Below are positions 17,431 through 26,191 of a DNA stretch of 26,294 nt, piece after piece. Source of the DNA: Pseudomonadota bacterium (lineage in GTDB: Bacteria > Pseudomonadota > Alphaproteobacteria > Kiloniellales > J153); contig JACZWN010000017.1 in the NCBI GenBank assembly GCA_022572105.1, forward strand, positions 1 to 26,294, in the 5' to 3' direction. Position numbers and translations under genes: made by a program. How positions within the stretch are numbered: position 1 is the first letter of the stretch; each line of letters starts with the position of its first letter. The notes beneath the pieces were generated by a model. It did no database searches. It was not told the DNA's origin and was given only the letters and a program-made list of their open reading frames with translations.

Positions 17431-18993
17431 CTACGCCATAAAACGGCGCAATATCAAGCCGGAAAAAGCCACGACCAATGCCGATATCAGGGCCATCCAG
17501 TCACCGAAACGTGCATACAATGTTATGCTTTCTAGCGGTTTTGGCAGGGGCGCATCCAGGACACCGACCTCGTTCAACCCGAGTCGCCCGACGATTCGCC
17601 CGTAAGCGTCGACGACGGCCGAGATCCCATTGTTGGCGACCCGCACCAGGGGCAAGCCTTCCTCGACGGCACGGATTCGGGCGCCGGCGAAATGCTGGTA
17701 CGGACCCGAGCTGGTTCCGAACCAAGCATCGTTGGTGACGTTGAGCAGCCACGCCGGCCGGGGGCCGGAGGGAACAACTTTACCGGGAAAGATCGCCTCG
17801 TAGCAGATGAGCGGCGCGAAGGGCGGCAGTCCGCGCAGGTCGAGCACGAGCGCGCCCGAGCCCGGGCTGAAGTCCACCGAACCCGCGGCCAGCTTGGCGA
17901 ATCCCAGGACCGAGCGCAGCGGCATGTATTCGCCAAATGGGACCAGATGCACTTTGTCGTAGGTGCCGACGATCTCGCCGCGACGATCGAGGGCGTGCAG
18001 GCTGTTCCACAGGCGCGCGCCGCCGCCCGCTTCCGTCCCGGCGCGCGGCGCGCCGGCGAGCAGCAGTCCGCCCTCCGGGACGACGCGCGCGATGAGCCTG
18101 CGCAGTTCCGGTTCCTGCGCGAGCAGATAGGGCACGGCGGTCTCGGCCCAGATCACGTGGCTGATTCGCTCCGCGCCGGGCGCGGCCGAAAGGCGCATCT
18201 GCCGGTCCACGTGATCGCGGCGCAGCGCCGCTTTCCATTTGAGCGCCTGTTCGATGCCCGGCTGCACGAGGCGCAGCATGACGCCGTCGACCATGTCCGT
18301 GCCCAGCGCCGGGGCGGCCGCCAGACGCAGGCTCCCGCCGCCCCAAACGAGCGCGGGCAGGAGCAGCATGGCGGCGACGAAGACCCGGCGCCCGCGCAAC
18401 TCCCGGGCGCCCGCCTCGACCAGGACCGCCGGCGCCGCAGCCGCCAGAACGGTGACCAGCGACAGGCCCCAAACGCCGGTGACCGAGGCCAGTTGCAGCA
18501 TCGCCGGAGAGAAGCTCCAGACGGTGCCGATCAGGTTCCAGGGAAAGCCGGTGAGGACCCAGGCGCGCAGCCATTCCACCGCCAACCAGGCGGTGGCGAG
18601 CAGGGCGACCCGCGCCGGACCGCGCCAGCCCGCCCAACCGGTGAGCCATACGGCAAGCGCCGGAAACAGGCCGAGCCCGGCGGTCAGGCCGAGCAGGGCG
18701 ACCGGCATGACCAGACCGTGACGCGCCGGGTCGACCAGGAAGGCGATGCCGATCCAGTAGAGGCCGGTGAGCATGTGGCCGAAGCCGAAGCTCCAGCCGA
18801 GCAAGGCCATGTCCCGGCGCCGGGAAATCCCGTCCATCAACCAGAGGAGCCCGGTAAAGGCGGGTATCAGGAGGGGCAGCAGATGGAGCGGCGGCAAAGC
18901 GGCGGTGGCCAGCGCCCCGCACAGCGCCGCCGCGCCGTGCCGGCGCCAGCCGGACAGTCCGGTCAGCGCCGCGCCCGCGAGCCTAGCCGTCAC
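17431..18993 (-). CDS. lnt: Apolipoprotein N-acyltransferase Lnt
   Basis: Inner-membrane enzyme that adds the third acyl chain to the N-terminal Cys of lipoproteins. The 520-residue protein has several hydrophobic segments in its first ~220 residues (for example ALLGWSFGFGHMLTGLYWIGIAFLV and LVTVLAAAAPAVLVEA). A nitrilase-like periplasmic domain follows and a final membrane helix (FGDWMALISALVVAFSGLIL). The catalytic Glu-Lys-Cys triad is complete: Glu284 in IWAETAVPYL, Lys347 in TYDKVHLVPFGEYMP and Cys397 in ICYEAIFP. It overlaps the corC 3' end by 11 nt. Rhizobial lnt (actA) is linked to acid tolerance; here the neighbours match that arrangement. Confidence 0.96.
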   Translation of the reverse strand: MTARLAGAALTGLSGWRRHGAAALCGALATAALPPLHLLPLLIPAFTGLLWLMDGISRRRDMALLGWSFGFGHMLTGLYWIGIAFLVDPARHGLVMPVALLGLTAGLGLFPALAVWLTGWAGWRGPARVALLATAWLAVEWLRAWVLTGFPWNLIGTVWSFSPAMLQLASVTGVWGLSLVTVLAAAAPAVLVEAGARELRGRRVFVAAMLLLPALVWGGGSLRLAAAPALGTDMVDGVMLRLVQPGIEQALKWKAALRRDHVDRQMRLSAAPGAERISHVIWAETAVPYLLAQEPELRRLIARVVPEGGLLLAGAPRAGTEAGGGARLWNSLHALDRRGEIVGTYDKVHLVPFGEYMPLRSVLGFAKLAAGSVDFSPGSGALVLDLRGLPPFAPLICYEAIFPGKVVPSGPRPAWLLNVTNDAWFGTSSGPYQHFAGARIRAVEEGLPLVRVANNGISAVVDAYGRIVGRLGLNEVGVLDAPLPKPLESITLYARFGDWMALISALVVAFSGLILRRFMA

Positions 18994-19924
18994 CGGCGCC
19001 CAAGACGGGTCCAGGCGGCAGGTTGCGTACCCGCAAGCGTTTGACGCGGCGTGGATCGGCCTCCATGACCTCGAAGCTCACCCCGCTCGTGGCGTGGGCG
19101 ATGAGCTCGCCTCGGGTCGGGACGCGATCCGCTAGGTAGGAGACCAACCCGCCCAGGGTATCGATGTCCTCCTCGCGCTCCTCCTCCGAGAGGATCGGTC
19201 CGACCCGCTCCTCGAATTCCTCGATCGTGGCCCGCGCGTCGGCGATGAGCGAGCCGTCGGGCTGCTCGATCAGCTTCGGGCCCTCGGCGACGTCGTGCTC
19301 GTCCTCGATCTCGCCGACGATCTCCTCGACCAGATCCTCGATGGTGAGCAGCCCGTCGATCCCGCCGAACTCGTCGACCACGAGCGCCATGTGCACGCGC
19401 GACAGGCGCATTTCGAGCAACAGGTCCAGCGCCCGCATCGAGGGCGCGACGATCAGCACGGTGCGCAGAATCTTGGCCAGTTCAAAGGAACGCCCCGCCG
19501 CGACGTGCTTCAAGACGTCCTTGATATGGACGATGCCGATCACGTCGTCGAGGTTCTCGCGGTAGACCGGCACGCGCGAATGCGCGGCCCCGCTCATCAC
19601 CTCCGTGAGCTCGTCGATGCCGGTTTCGACGTCGACCGAGACGATATCGGCGCGCGGCACCATGACGTCCTCCGCGCTCAAGCGCCGCAACTCGAGGATG
19701 TTGCCGAGCAACACCCGCTCGTGGCTGCCGATCAGGGTCGCGGCCTCCTCCTCGGGAACCGTCTCCTCGATCTCGCCGATGATCTCTTCGATGGTCTCGC
19801 GCAATCGCGAATCGCCGTTCCGCCGGCGGAAGACCCTGCGCAGCCATCGCCAGAGCCCGCCCAGTATGGAGATCCCGTCGCGATTGCCGTTGACCGGCCT
19901 GCTGCCGCCCGCTGCCTGGGTCAT
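18983..19924 (-). CDS. corC: CBS-domain protein CorC/YbeX-like
   Basis: A soluble CorC-type protein linked to magnesium/cobalt efflux or membrane-associated functions. Domain order: an N-terminal acidic helix (ETIEEIIGEIEETVPEEEAATLIGSHE), two CBS motifs (VMVPRADIVSVDVETGIDELTEVM... and ILIVAPS-like ...RALDLLLEMRLSRVHMALVVDEFGGIDGLLTIEDLVEEIVGEI), then a CorC_HlyC domain (about 235-300). There is no DUF21 membrane domain, as in E. coli CorC. Of two ATGs, 19924 is preferred because AGAGG lies 6 nt upstream; 19930 adds two residues. The ybeY stop is 9 nt upstream, and the 3' end overlaps lnt by 11 nt. This is the standard ybeY-corC-lnt order. Confidence 0.93.
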   Translation of the reverse strand: MTQAAGGSRPVNGNRDGISILGGLWRWLRRVFRRRNGDSRLRETIEEIIGEIEETVPEEEAATLIGSHERVLLGNILELRRLSAEDVMVPRADIVSVDVETGIDELTEVMSGAAHSRVPVYRENLDDVIGIVHIKDVLKHVAAGRSFELAKILRTVLIVAPSMRALDLLLEMRLSRVHMALVVDEFGGIDGLLTIEDLVEEIVGEIEDEHDVAEGPKLIEQPDGSLIADARATIEEFEERVGPILSEEEREEDIDTLGGLVSYLADRVPTRGELIAHATSGVSFEVMEADPRRVKRLRVRNLPPGPVLGAGDG

Positions 19925-19933
19925 GCGCATCCT

Positions 19934-20473
19934 CTAGGACGGTACGGCCAGCACATAGGGGTCGGAAATGCCGAGGCCGGCGAGGGCGGCGGTCTCGAGC
20001 CGCTCCATCGCCGCCGCCTGGGCCTCGGTTCCGTGCTCGTAGCCGAGCAGATGCAAGACCCCGTGCACGACGAGGTGGCACAAATGGTCGGAAAACCGCT
20101 TACCCTGTTCCTCCGACTCGCGCCGGACGGTCTCGTAGGCAAGCACCACGTCGCCGAGCAGCAAGGGCCCGCTCGATTCGGGCGCCGAGCCCTCGGAGGT
20201 GGGGAAGGACAGCACGTTGGTCGGCCCCTCGACCCCGCGATACCGCCGGTTGAGCCTGCCGAGCGTGGCGTCGTCGGCGAGCACCAGGCCGACCTCCGCC
20301 TCGCCGGCCGGAGCCACGCCTTCCTCGGCCGCGGCCAGCGCGGCGCGAGCCGCCCGGCGCGCGAGCGGCTCGGCTTCGGACAGGGTGTCCCGCCAAGCCG
20401 GGGCCAGGACCGTGACCGCGATCGATATCTGCGGAGTATCGGGACTACTCGGACTGTCTGGGTCGTCGTTCAT
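19934..20473 (-). CDS. ybeY: Endoribonuclease YbeY (16S rRNA maturation)
   Basis: Zinc-dependent RNase involved in 16S rRNA 3'-end maturation and 70S quality control. The 179-residue protein has the H3xH5xH metal site VVHGVLHLLGYEHG with His137, His141 and His147. Upstream are the RYRGVEGPTNVLSFP segment and the LLLGDVVLAYETV strand typical of the family. The N-terminus MNDDPDSPSSPDTPQ is a short disordered leader. It lies 52 nt after phoH and 9 nt before corC. Confidence 0.96.
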   Translation of the reverse strand: MNDDPDSPSSPDTPQISIAVTVLAPAWRDTLSEAEPLARRAARAALAAAEEGVAPAGEAEVGLVLADDATLGRLNRRYRGVEGPTNVLSFPTSEGSAPESSGPLLLGDVVLAYETVRRESEEQGKRFSDHLCHLVVHGVLHLLGYEHGTEAQAAAMERLETAALAGLGISDPYVLAVPS

Positions 20474-20525
20474 CGTCTCAAGCGGGGTTCGGCCCCCGTG
20501 AAGCGGGCGCCTGATATGGGGACGG

Positions 20526-21562
<1,037 letters not shown>

Positions 21563-21566
<4 letters not shown>

Positions 21567-22996
21567 GCGCGGACCTCCGCGTTCGCCAGGCCTTGGCCGC
21601 CGGCCGGCCCGCATGCCGCCGCCGGGCCGAGCAGGCGCCCGGACAGGCTGTTCGGCCGGGCCGCAAGGATGCGCGTTTCCACGATTCGTCCGAGCAGCCG
21701 CTCCGGCGCCTCGAGGTGGACCGCCTGCATGGCGGGGCTGCGGCCGGTCAACTGCCCCGGCTTGCGGCCCTTGGCCTCGAGCAGCACGGGCAAGGTCCGG
21801 CCGACGCTCGCCTGGTTGAAGGCCGCCTGCTGCGCGTCGAGCAGCGCCTGCAGCGTGGCCAGGCGCTCGGCCTTTATGTGGTCCGGAACCTGTGGCTCCA
21901 GCATCGCCGCCGGCGTGCCCGGACGCGGGCTGAACTTGAACGAGTAGGCCTGGGCGTAGCCGACCTCGGTCACCAGGCGCAACGTGGCGGCGAAGTCGCG
22001 TTCGGTCTCGCCGGGAAAGCCGACGATGAAGTCGGAGGAAAGCGCCAGATCCGGCCGCACCCGACGAAGGCGCTCGACCGTGCGTCGATAGTCGTCGGCC
22101 GTGTGGCGCCGGTTCATGGCCTCGAGAATGCGATCGGATCCGGACTGCACCGGCAGGTGCAGATAGGGCATGAGTTTGGGCTCCTCCCCATGCGCCGCGA
22201 TCAGCTCCTCGTCCATGTCGTGCGGGTGCGAGGTGGTGTAGCGCAGCCGGTCGAGCCCGCCGATCCCGGCCAGCCGGCGGATCAGCCGGCCGAGGCCCCA
22301 GGCCGCACCCGCCGCGTCGCGCGCCGACGGCGCCCGGCCGTGGTAGGCGTTGACGTTCTGACCGAGCAACGTGATTTCGCGCGCGCCGGCGCCGACCAGG
22401 CGCTCGGCCTCGGCGACGATGTCGGCCGCGGGGCGCGAGTGCTCGGCGCCGCGCGTATAGGGAACGACGCAGAAGGTGCAGAACTTGTCGCAACCCTCCT
22501 GGACCGAGAGATAAGCGCGGACGCCCTGGGGCGCGGCCGCCTCGGGCAGGTGGTCGAACTTGGACTCGACCGGGAAGTCGGTATCGAGCACGCCCGGCGC
22601 CCCCCCGGACGCCTCCTGGGACCGGCTCCGCTCGACGCGCGCGATCAGCTCCGGCAGGCGGTGATAGGTCTGCGGGCCGAAAACCAGGTCGACCTGCGGC
22701 GCGCGGCGCAAGATCTCCTCGCCCTCGGCCTGGGCGACGCAGCCGGCCACGGCGATCATCATCCGGCCGCCCGAACGCCGCCGCTCCTCCTTGAGGGCGC
22801 GCAGGCGGCCGAGTTCCGAATAAACCTTCTCCGCGGCCTTCTCGCGGATATGGCAGGTGTTGAGGATGACCATGTCGGCGCCGCGTGGGCTGGCGACGGG
22901 AACGTAACCGAGCGGCGCCAGAACGTCGGCCATGCGCGCCGAATCGTAAACGTTCATCTGGCAGCCGTAGGTCTTCACGAAAAGCTTCTTGACCAC
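21563..22996 (-). CDS. miaB: tRNA-2-methylthio-N6-dimethylallyladenosine synthase MiaB
   Basis: Radical-SAM methylthiotransferase that converts i6A37 to ms2i6A37 in tRNA. The N-terminal UPF0004 domain holds three cluster cysteines, Cys12 (YGCQMN), Cys48 (NTCHIREKA) and Cys86 (AGCVAQ). The radical SAM site is CDKFCTFC (Cys169, 173, 176). A C-terminal TRAM domain (VGRTLPVLLEAKGRKPGQLTGRSP) binds RNA. I chose GTG 22996 (MVKKLFVKTYG) because GAGG lies 5-6 nt upstream and homologues begin there. An ATG at 23053 adds 19 residues but has a poorly placed SD and overlaps a hairpin. It is followed by phoH with a TTGA overlap. Confidence 0.96.
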
Positions 22997-23032
22997 CGCC
23001 GCCTCATCCCTTCGCCCAAAGCATGCAAGCCC

Positions 23033-23051
23033 GGCGCGCGTCCGGCGCGCC
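23033..23051 (-). repeat. GC-rich hairpin upstream of miaB
   Basis: GGCGCGC and GCGCGCC form a perfect 7-bp stem with loop GTCCG, about 37-55 nt upstream of the chosen miaB GTG. No T-tract follows. It may be a leader hairpin. The spacer between olsA and miaB (22997-23158) holds nothing else I can name. Confidence 0.45.
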
Positions 23052-23127
23052 ATGCGCTCCGTCGCCTTGGAGTTCGATGTCGGGCTCGAGTTCCATCGTG
23101 TCTTCCATGCCGGCTCGGCGTCGTCCT

Positions 23128-23169
23128 CTATCCTAACCTAAACGGTGGCTATCCCAACCTAAACGCTGG
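23128..23169 (-). repeat. 21-bp tandem duplication at the olsA stop codon
   Basis: Two adjacent 21-bp copies starting CTATCC and ending TGG on the plus strand differ at two positions. One copy overlaps the last codons and TAG of olsA. The other copies that end in frame, so a second TAG lies 21 bp downstream. Confidence 0.8.
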
Positions 23170-23986
23170 CCGGCGCGCCTTCGGGCGCGAGCATGGGTCG
23201 GCCGGTCAGCGCGGCGGCCACGCCGGCGGCGACCCGGGCCTGGCAGTGATCGCTGAGCGCCTTGCGCGAACCCAGGTCATCGACGGTGACCGGCGGATGA
23301 AACTCGACCGTCACGGTCACTCGGCCGAGTCCGACCGCGTGCCACAAGTGGCTGCCCATGTCCATGTCGCCGTACCAGGCGAAAAGCGGCCTCAAAAACC
23401 TTCCCATCGGCATGCCGTCCAATTTGGTGTAGGCGATGGAGACGGGCTGGACCAGGAGCGCCTCGCCCCGCGGCCGCCGCTCCGCCACCGAGAACAGGGC
23501 GCTCTTGAACGGCAACACCCGGTTGCCGTCGCTGCTGGTGCCCTCGGGAAACAGGATCAGGTCGTCGCCCCGTTCCAGGCGGTTGCTCATCTCGTCCCGG
23601 TGCGCCACCGCCTTGCGCCCGCGCCGCTCGACGAAGACCGAGCGCTGCAGCCTGGCCAGCCAGCCGTATAGCGGCCAGCCGGCGACCTCCGCCTTGGCGA
23701 CGAAGGACCCCTCGATCAGCGAACCCAGGATCATGATGTCGATATAGGAGACGTGATTGGACGCGTAAAGCGTCGGATGGGCCGTCGACTTGCGGCCGCG
23801 CGTCTCGACCTGGAATCCAAGGAGTCGGCAGCAGTGCCGGTGATACCAGAGCGGCATGGTCCGCTGCAGGGGAAAGTCGAGGAGCACGGCGAGCGCCTGC
23901 ACCGGCATAAGCGGTAACGTAAAGCCGGCGTAGAGAAGAAGTCGGACCAGCGACTTGAGCGGTGAACCGAGGTTGGCCGCGGCCAT
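23159..23986 (-). CDS. olsA: 1-acyl-glycerol-3-phosphate-type acyltransferase, probably OlsA
   Basis: A PlsC-family acyltransferase of 275 residues. An N-terminal hydrophobic segment (LLLYAGFTLPLMPVQALAVLL) anchors it to the membrane. The catalytic NHx4D motif is NHVSYID (His78, Asp83), and the acceptor-phosphate motif FPEGTSS is at about 146-152. The next gene upstream is an OlsB-like GNAT, with a 5-nt gap. Together they would make ornithine lipid: OlsB adds a 3-hydroxyacyl group to ornithine and OlsA esterifies that hydroxyl. A general PlsC making phosphatidic acid is the alternative, and the motifs alone do not separate the two. There is no SD, so translation is probably coupled to olsB. 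Confidence 0.8.
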   Translation of the reverse strand: MAAANLGSPLKSLVRLLLYAGFTLPLMPVQALAVLLDFPLQRTMPLWYHRHCCRLLGFQVETRGRKSTAHPTLYASNHVSYIDIMILGSLIEGSFVAKAEVAGWPLYGWLARLQRSVFVERRGRKAVAHRDEMSNRLERGDDLILFPEGTSSDGNRVLPFKSALFSVAERRPRGEALLVQPVSIAYTKLDGMPMGRFLRPLFAWYGDMDMGSHLWHAVGLGRVTVTVEFHPPVTVDDLGSRKALSDHCQARVAAGVAAALTGRPMLAPEGAPASV

Positions 23987-23991
23987 GATGC

Positions 23992-24819
23992 TTAAGTAAC
24001 ACCTGCGGCCTTGCCGGCGTCATCGCGCAGGTAGTGTCGATAATACCGGTCGGTCACCCATTCGGTCTTGACCACGACGCAGACATCGGTGGTCCCGAAA
24101 TCGTAATCGATGACGGCGCCCTCGCCGATGAAGCCACCGACCCGCAGATAGCCCTTGAGGAGCGGCGGCAGCAGTTGCATGGCGCGAGACGCCAAAATTT
24201 CGTCCGGCGGAATGCGGTTCATGGGGACATAGCGCTCCGGCAGCGCCCAGGTCCTGAGCGCCGGCGGCGCCAGATGGTGGTGATAGAGAAACGAAAGCTG
24301 AAGCGCCAGCCGGTCCGGCTCGACGCCCGGCAGGCTCGCGCAACCGAACAACAGGCCGACATCGTGGGCGAGCACGTATTCCACGACCCCGTGCCAAAGC
24401 AGCTGCATGGTCGGACCGTTGCGGAATTTCTCCGCGATGCAGGACCGGCCGAGCTCGAGGATGTCACCAGGGAAGTTGAGCAGGTTGGCGATGTCGTACT
24501 CGTCCTCGGTATAGAACCGGCCGCAGCGCTCGGCCGCCTCGCGCCGCATCAAGCGGTAGGTGCCGATCACGGCCTCCGGCCCATCGCCGCGGCTGCGGTC
24601 GAAAACGAGCAGGTGGTCGCAGTAGTCGTCGAAAGCATCGAAATCCCGCCCGAGCGCGGCCATCTCCTGGGTCGCCTTGGCCACCGTCCCCTCGTAGAAA
24701 ATTCGATAGCGCAGGGCTTGGGCGGCCTCCACCTCATCGAGGGTCTCGGCCAACCGGAGGTGTAGACTGTTGGTCCAAATATCGACCAACCTGTCCCCAC
24801 TGGCTTCCATCAAGGCCAT
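23992..24819 (-). CDS. olsB: Ornithine N-acyltransferase OlsB-like GNAT protein
   Basis: A 275-residue GNAT-fold protein of the OlsB/haemolysin-like family. It has the family start LHLRLAETLDEVEAAQALRYRIFYEG, then YCDHLLVFDR, VIGTYRLMRREAAERCGRFYTEDEYDI, and ILELGRSCIAEKFRNGPTMQLLWHGVVEYV, the acyl-carrier-binding and active region. OlsB transfers a 3-hydroxyacyl chain from ACP to ornithine, making lyso-ornithine lipid. ATG 24819 has GGGGAG about 7 nt upstream. The pairing with a downstream PlsC-type gene strengthens the call. A function in haemolysin production is only a database name; I see nothing to support it. Confidence 0.82.
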   Translation of the reverse strand: MALMEASGDRLVDIWTNSLHLRLAETLDEVEAAQALRYRIFYEGTVAKATQEMAALGRDFDAFDDYCDHLLVFDRSRGDGPEAVIGTYRLMRREAAERCGRFYTEDEYDIANLLNFPGDILELGRSCIAEKFRNGPTMQLLWHGVVEYVLAHDVGLLFGCASLPGVEPDRLALQLSFLYHHHLAPPALRTWALPERYVPMNRIPPDEILASRAMQLLPPLLKGYLRVGGFIGEGAVIDYDFGTTDVCVVVKTEWVTDRYYRHYLRDDAGKAAGVT

Positions 24820-24863
24820 GATGGTGCTCCCCTGTGGCGCGCAAAGGCCGGTATCGGCGTCGA

Positions 24864-25355
24864 TCAGGCCTGGTCGCCGGGCTTCGTGCCGCTGCCCGAC
24901 TTCCCGGAGTTTCCGGACATTTTGACCTTTTCGGTTGCTTTTTCTCCGATATCGTTGGAAACGGCGAAAAGATCGAGCCTGTGCCCGACGAGCCGGTAAC
25001 CCAGGGCTGCCGCCACCTCGCGCTGGAGCCGTTCGATCTCGTCGTTCTGAAACTCGATGACTTTTCCGGATTTCACGTCGATCAAGTGATCGTGGTGTTC
25101 CTTCGGCGCCTCTTCGTAGCGCGCCCGTCCGTCACCGAAGTCGTGCCGTTCGAGAATATTCACTTCCTCTAGCAACTTAACGGTCCGATAAACCGTCGCA
25201 ATCGAGATCCGCGGGTCGACCTCGGCGGCGCGCCGATAGACCAGCCCGACATCGGGATGATCGGTCGACTCCGAGAGGACCTGGGCGATGACCCGCCGCT
25301 GATCGGTCATCTTCAGGCCCTTCTCGATGCAGAGTCGTTCAAGCTGCGAGGTCAT
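24864..25355 (-). CDS. fur: Fur-family metalloregulator (Fur or Mur)
   Basis: A 163-residue Fur protein, distinct from the Irr gene at the other end. The winged helix includes GLKMTDQRRVIAQVL and ISIATVYRTVKLLEE. The metal site has EEAPKEHHDHLID, with His87, His88 and His90. The two cysteines before GKVIEF in E. coli Fur are missing (DVKSGKVIEF). The C-terminal tail (VKMSGNSGKSGSGTKPGDQA) is a disordered Ser/Gly stretch. In alphaproteobacteria with Irr, this Fur homologue often responds to manganese (Mur), so the metal cannot be assigned from sequence. A dyad and a -10-like TATACT lie upstream. Confidence 0.92.
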   Translation of the reverse strand: MTSQLERLCIEKGLKMTDQRRVIAQVLSESTDHPDVGLVYRRAAEVDPRISIATVYRTVKLLEEVNILERHDFGDGRARYEEAPKEHHDHLIDVKSGKVIEFQNDEIERLQREVAAALGYRLVGHRLDLFAVSNDIGEKATEKVKMSGNSGKSGSGTKPGDQA

Positions 25356-25366
25356 GTCCCCGAGGT

Positions 25367-25405
25367 CTTTTCGGATCGTCGTGGAGCATGAGTATAACCG
25401 AAAAG
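25367..25405 (-). promoter_or_regulatory. Dyad and -10-like element upstream of fur
   Basis: CTTTTCGG (25367-25374) and CCGAAAAG (25398-25405) are perfect 8-bp inverted arms 23 bp apart. Between them, on the minus strand, is TATACT (five of six -10 positions). The arms therefore flank a likely fur promoter core. I found no convincing -35. The site may be an operator; it does not resemble a classic Fur box. Confidence 0.4.
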
Positions 25406-25464
25406 GCGCCGCCCGCCTATCGCCGAACGACGCCCCCCGCTGAACCCCGAAACGGGCAGAATCA

Positions 25465-25878
25465 TTACTTTTTGCGGCGCGCCCGCGTACCCAACCCGAT
25501 TTGCTTGGCCAGCCTGCTGCGCTGTTTCGCGTAGTTCGGGGCGACCATCGGATAGTCCGGCGACAGGCCCCAGCGCTCGCGGTACTGCTCCGGCGTCATG
25601 TTGTACGCCGTCTTGAGATGCCGCTTGAGCATCTTGAGCTTCTTGCCGTCATCGAGGCAGATGATGAAATCGGGGGTTACCGATTTCTTGATCGCGACTG
25701 CCGGCGTCGGACGCTCGGCCTCGCGCCCGCCGGCACCGCTGACGCTGGCCAGGGTATCATGGACTTCACGGATCAGCCGCGGTAAATCGGGCACCGCGAC
25801 AGAGTTGTGGGAGACATGCGCGGCGACGATGTTCGTGGTCAATGCTAGCAGTTCGCTGGGTTTCGCTTGGTCGGTCAT
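25465..25878 (-). CDS. mucR: MucR/Ros-family transcriptional regulator
   Basis: A 137-residue global regulator of the Ros/MucR family (exopolysaccharide, cell cycle and virulence control in relatives). The C-terminal finger reads PDFIICLDDGKKLKMLKRHLKTAYNMTPEQYRERWGLSPDYPMVAPNYAKQRSRLAKQIGLG. Of the four zinc positions in Ros (Cys, Cys, His, His), Cys74 and His87 remain. The second is Asp77 and the fourth region reads Ala91-Tyr92. Some MucR relatives (Mesorhizobium Ml proteins) bind DNA without a standard zinc site. The N-terminal half (LLALTTNIVAAHVSHNSVAVPDLPRLIREVHDTLASV) is the conserved oligomerisation region. An AT-rich promoter precedes it. Confidence 0.93.
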   Translation of the reverse strand: MTDQAKPSELLALTTNIVAAHVSHNSVAVPDLPRLIREVHDTLASVSGAGGREAERPTPAVAIKKSVTPDFIICLDDGKKLKMLKRHLKTAYNMTPEQYRERWGLSPDYPMVAPNYAKQRSRLAKQIGLGTRARRKK

Positions 25879-25912
25879 TTCCGTTTCTTACCCAATTGTG
25901 TGGTCCAAGTTC

Positions 25913-25941
25913 TATATAAGTACTTGCCCGACATAAAGCAA
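25913..25941 (-). promoter_or_regulatory. AT-rich putative promoter of mucR
   Basis: On the minus strand TTGCTT (25941-25936) is followed after exactly 17 bp by TATATA (25918-25913). The surrounding 100 bp is markedly AT-rich against a GC-rich background, as is usual for MucR-bound promoters. Autoregulation is therefore possible. Confidence 0.45.
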
Positions 25942-25984
25942 CAATTTAAATCAAAAAACAAGATTTGGGCCGCGAAAATCGATG

Positions 25985-26191
25985 TCAAACCAAGAATCCC
26001 CGCATCGGACGTGGGAATTTAGTGAAAACCCGCGCCGCGGCGACCAGTAGTGGCCCGGTTCCGGTCTTGTCCGAAGGGATCGGGCGCCGGGCGATCGCGG
26101 CGGAGCCTTCGGCACGCGCGGCCCCGGTCACCGCCACCTCGAGCGGTCCGGCCGCGCGCACCGAAATCTCCGGACCGGCGCCGGCCGTCAT
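25985..26191 (-). CDS. Short ORF in the rimI position; unknown or remnant
   Basis: A 68-codon frame whose ATG overlaps the tsaB stop (ATGA), the way rimI follows tsaB in relatives. The protein (MTAGAGPEISVRAAGPLEVA...) starts in the style of a RimI N-terminus, but no GNAT motifs follow, and I found none in the other two minus-strand frames here. RimI (about 150 residues) acetylates ribosomal protein S18. The fragment may be a truncated relic or a chance ORF. The last third is AT-rich and shades into the mucR promoter region. I do not assign a function. Confidence 0.35.
   Translation of the reverse strand: MTAGAGPEISVRAAGPLEVAVTGAARAEGSAAIARRPIPSDKTGTGPLLVAAARVFTKFPRPMRGFLV

Noticed and set aside
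21593..23671. A 692-codon plus-strand frame opposite miaB and olsA
   Set aside because: Antisense shadow. The minus strand has complete MiaB and PlsC motifs.
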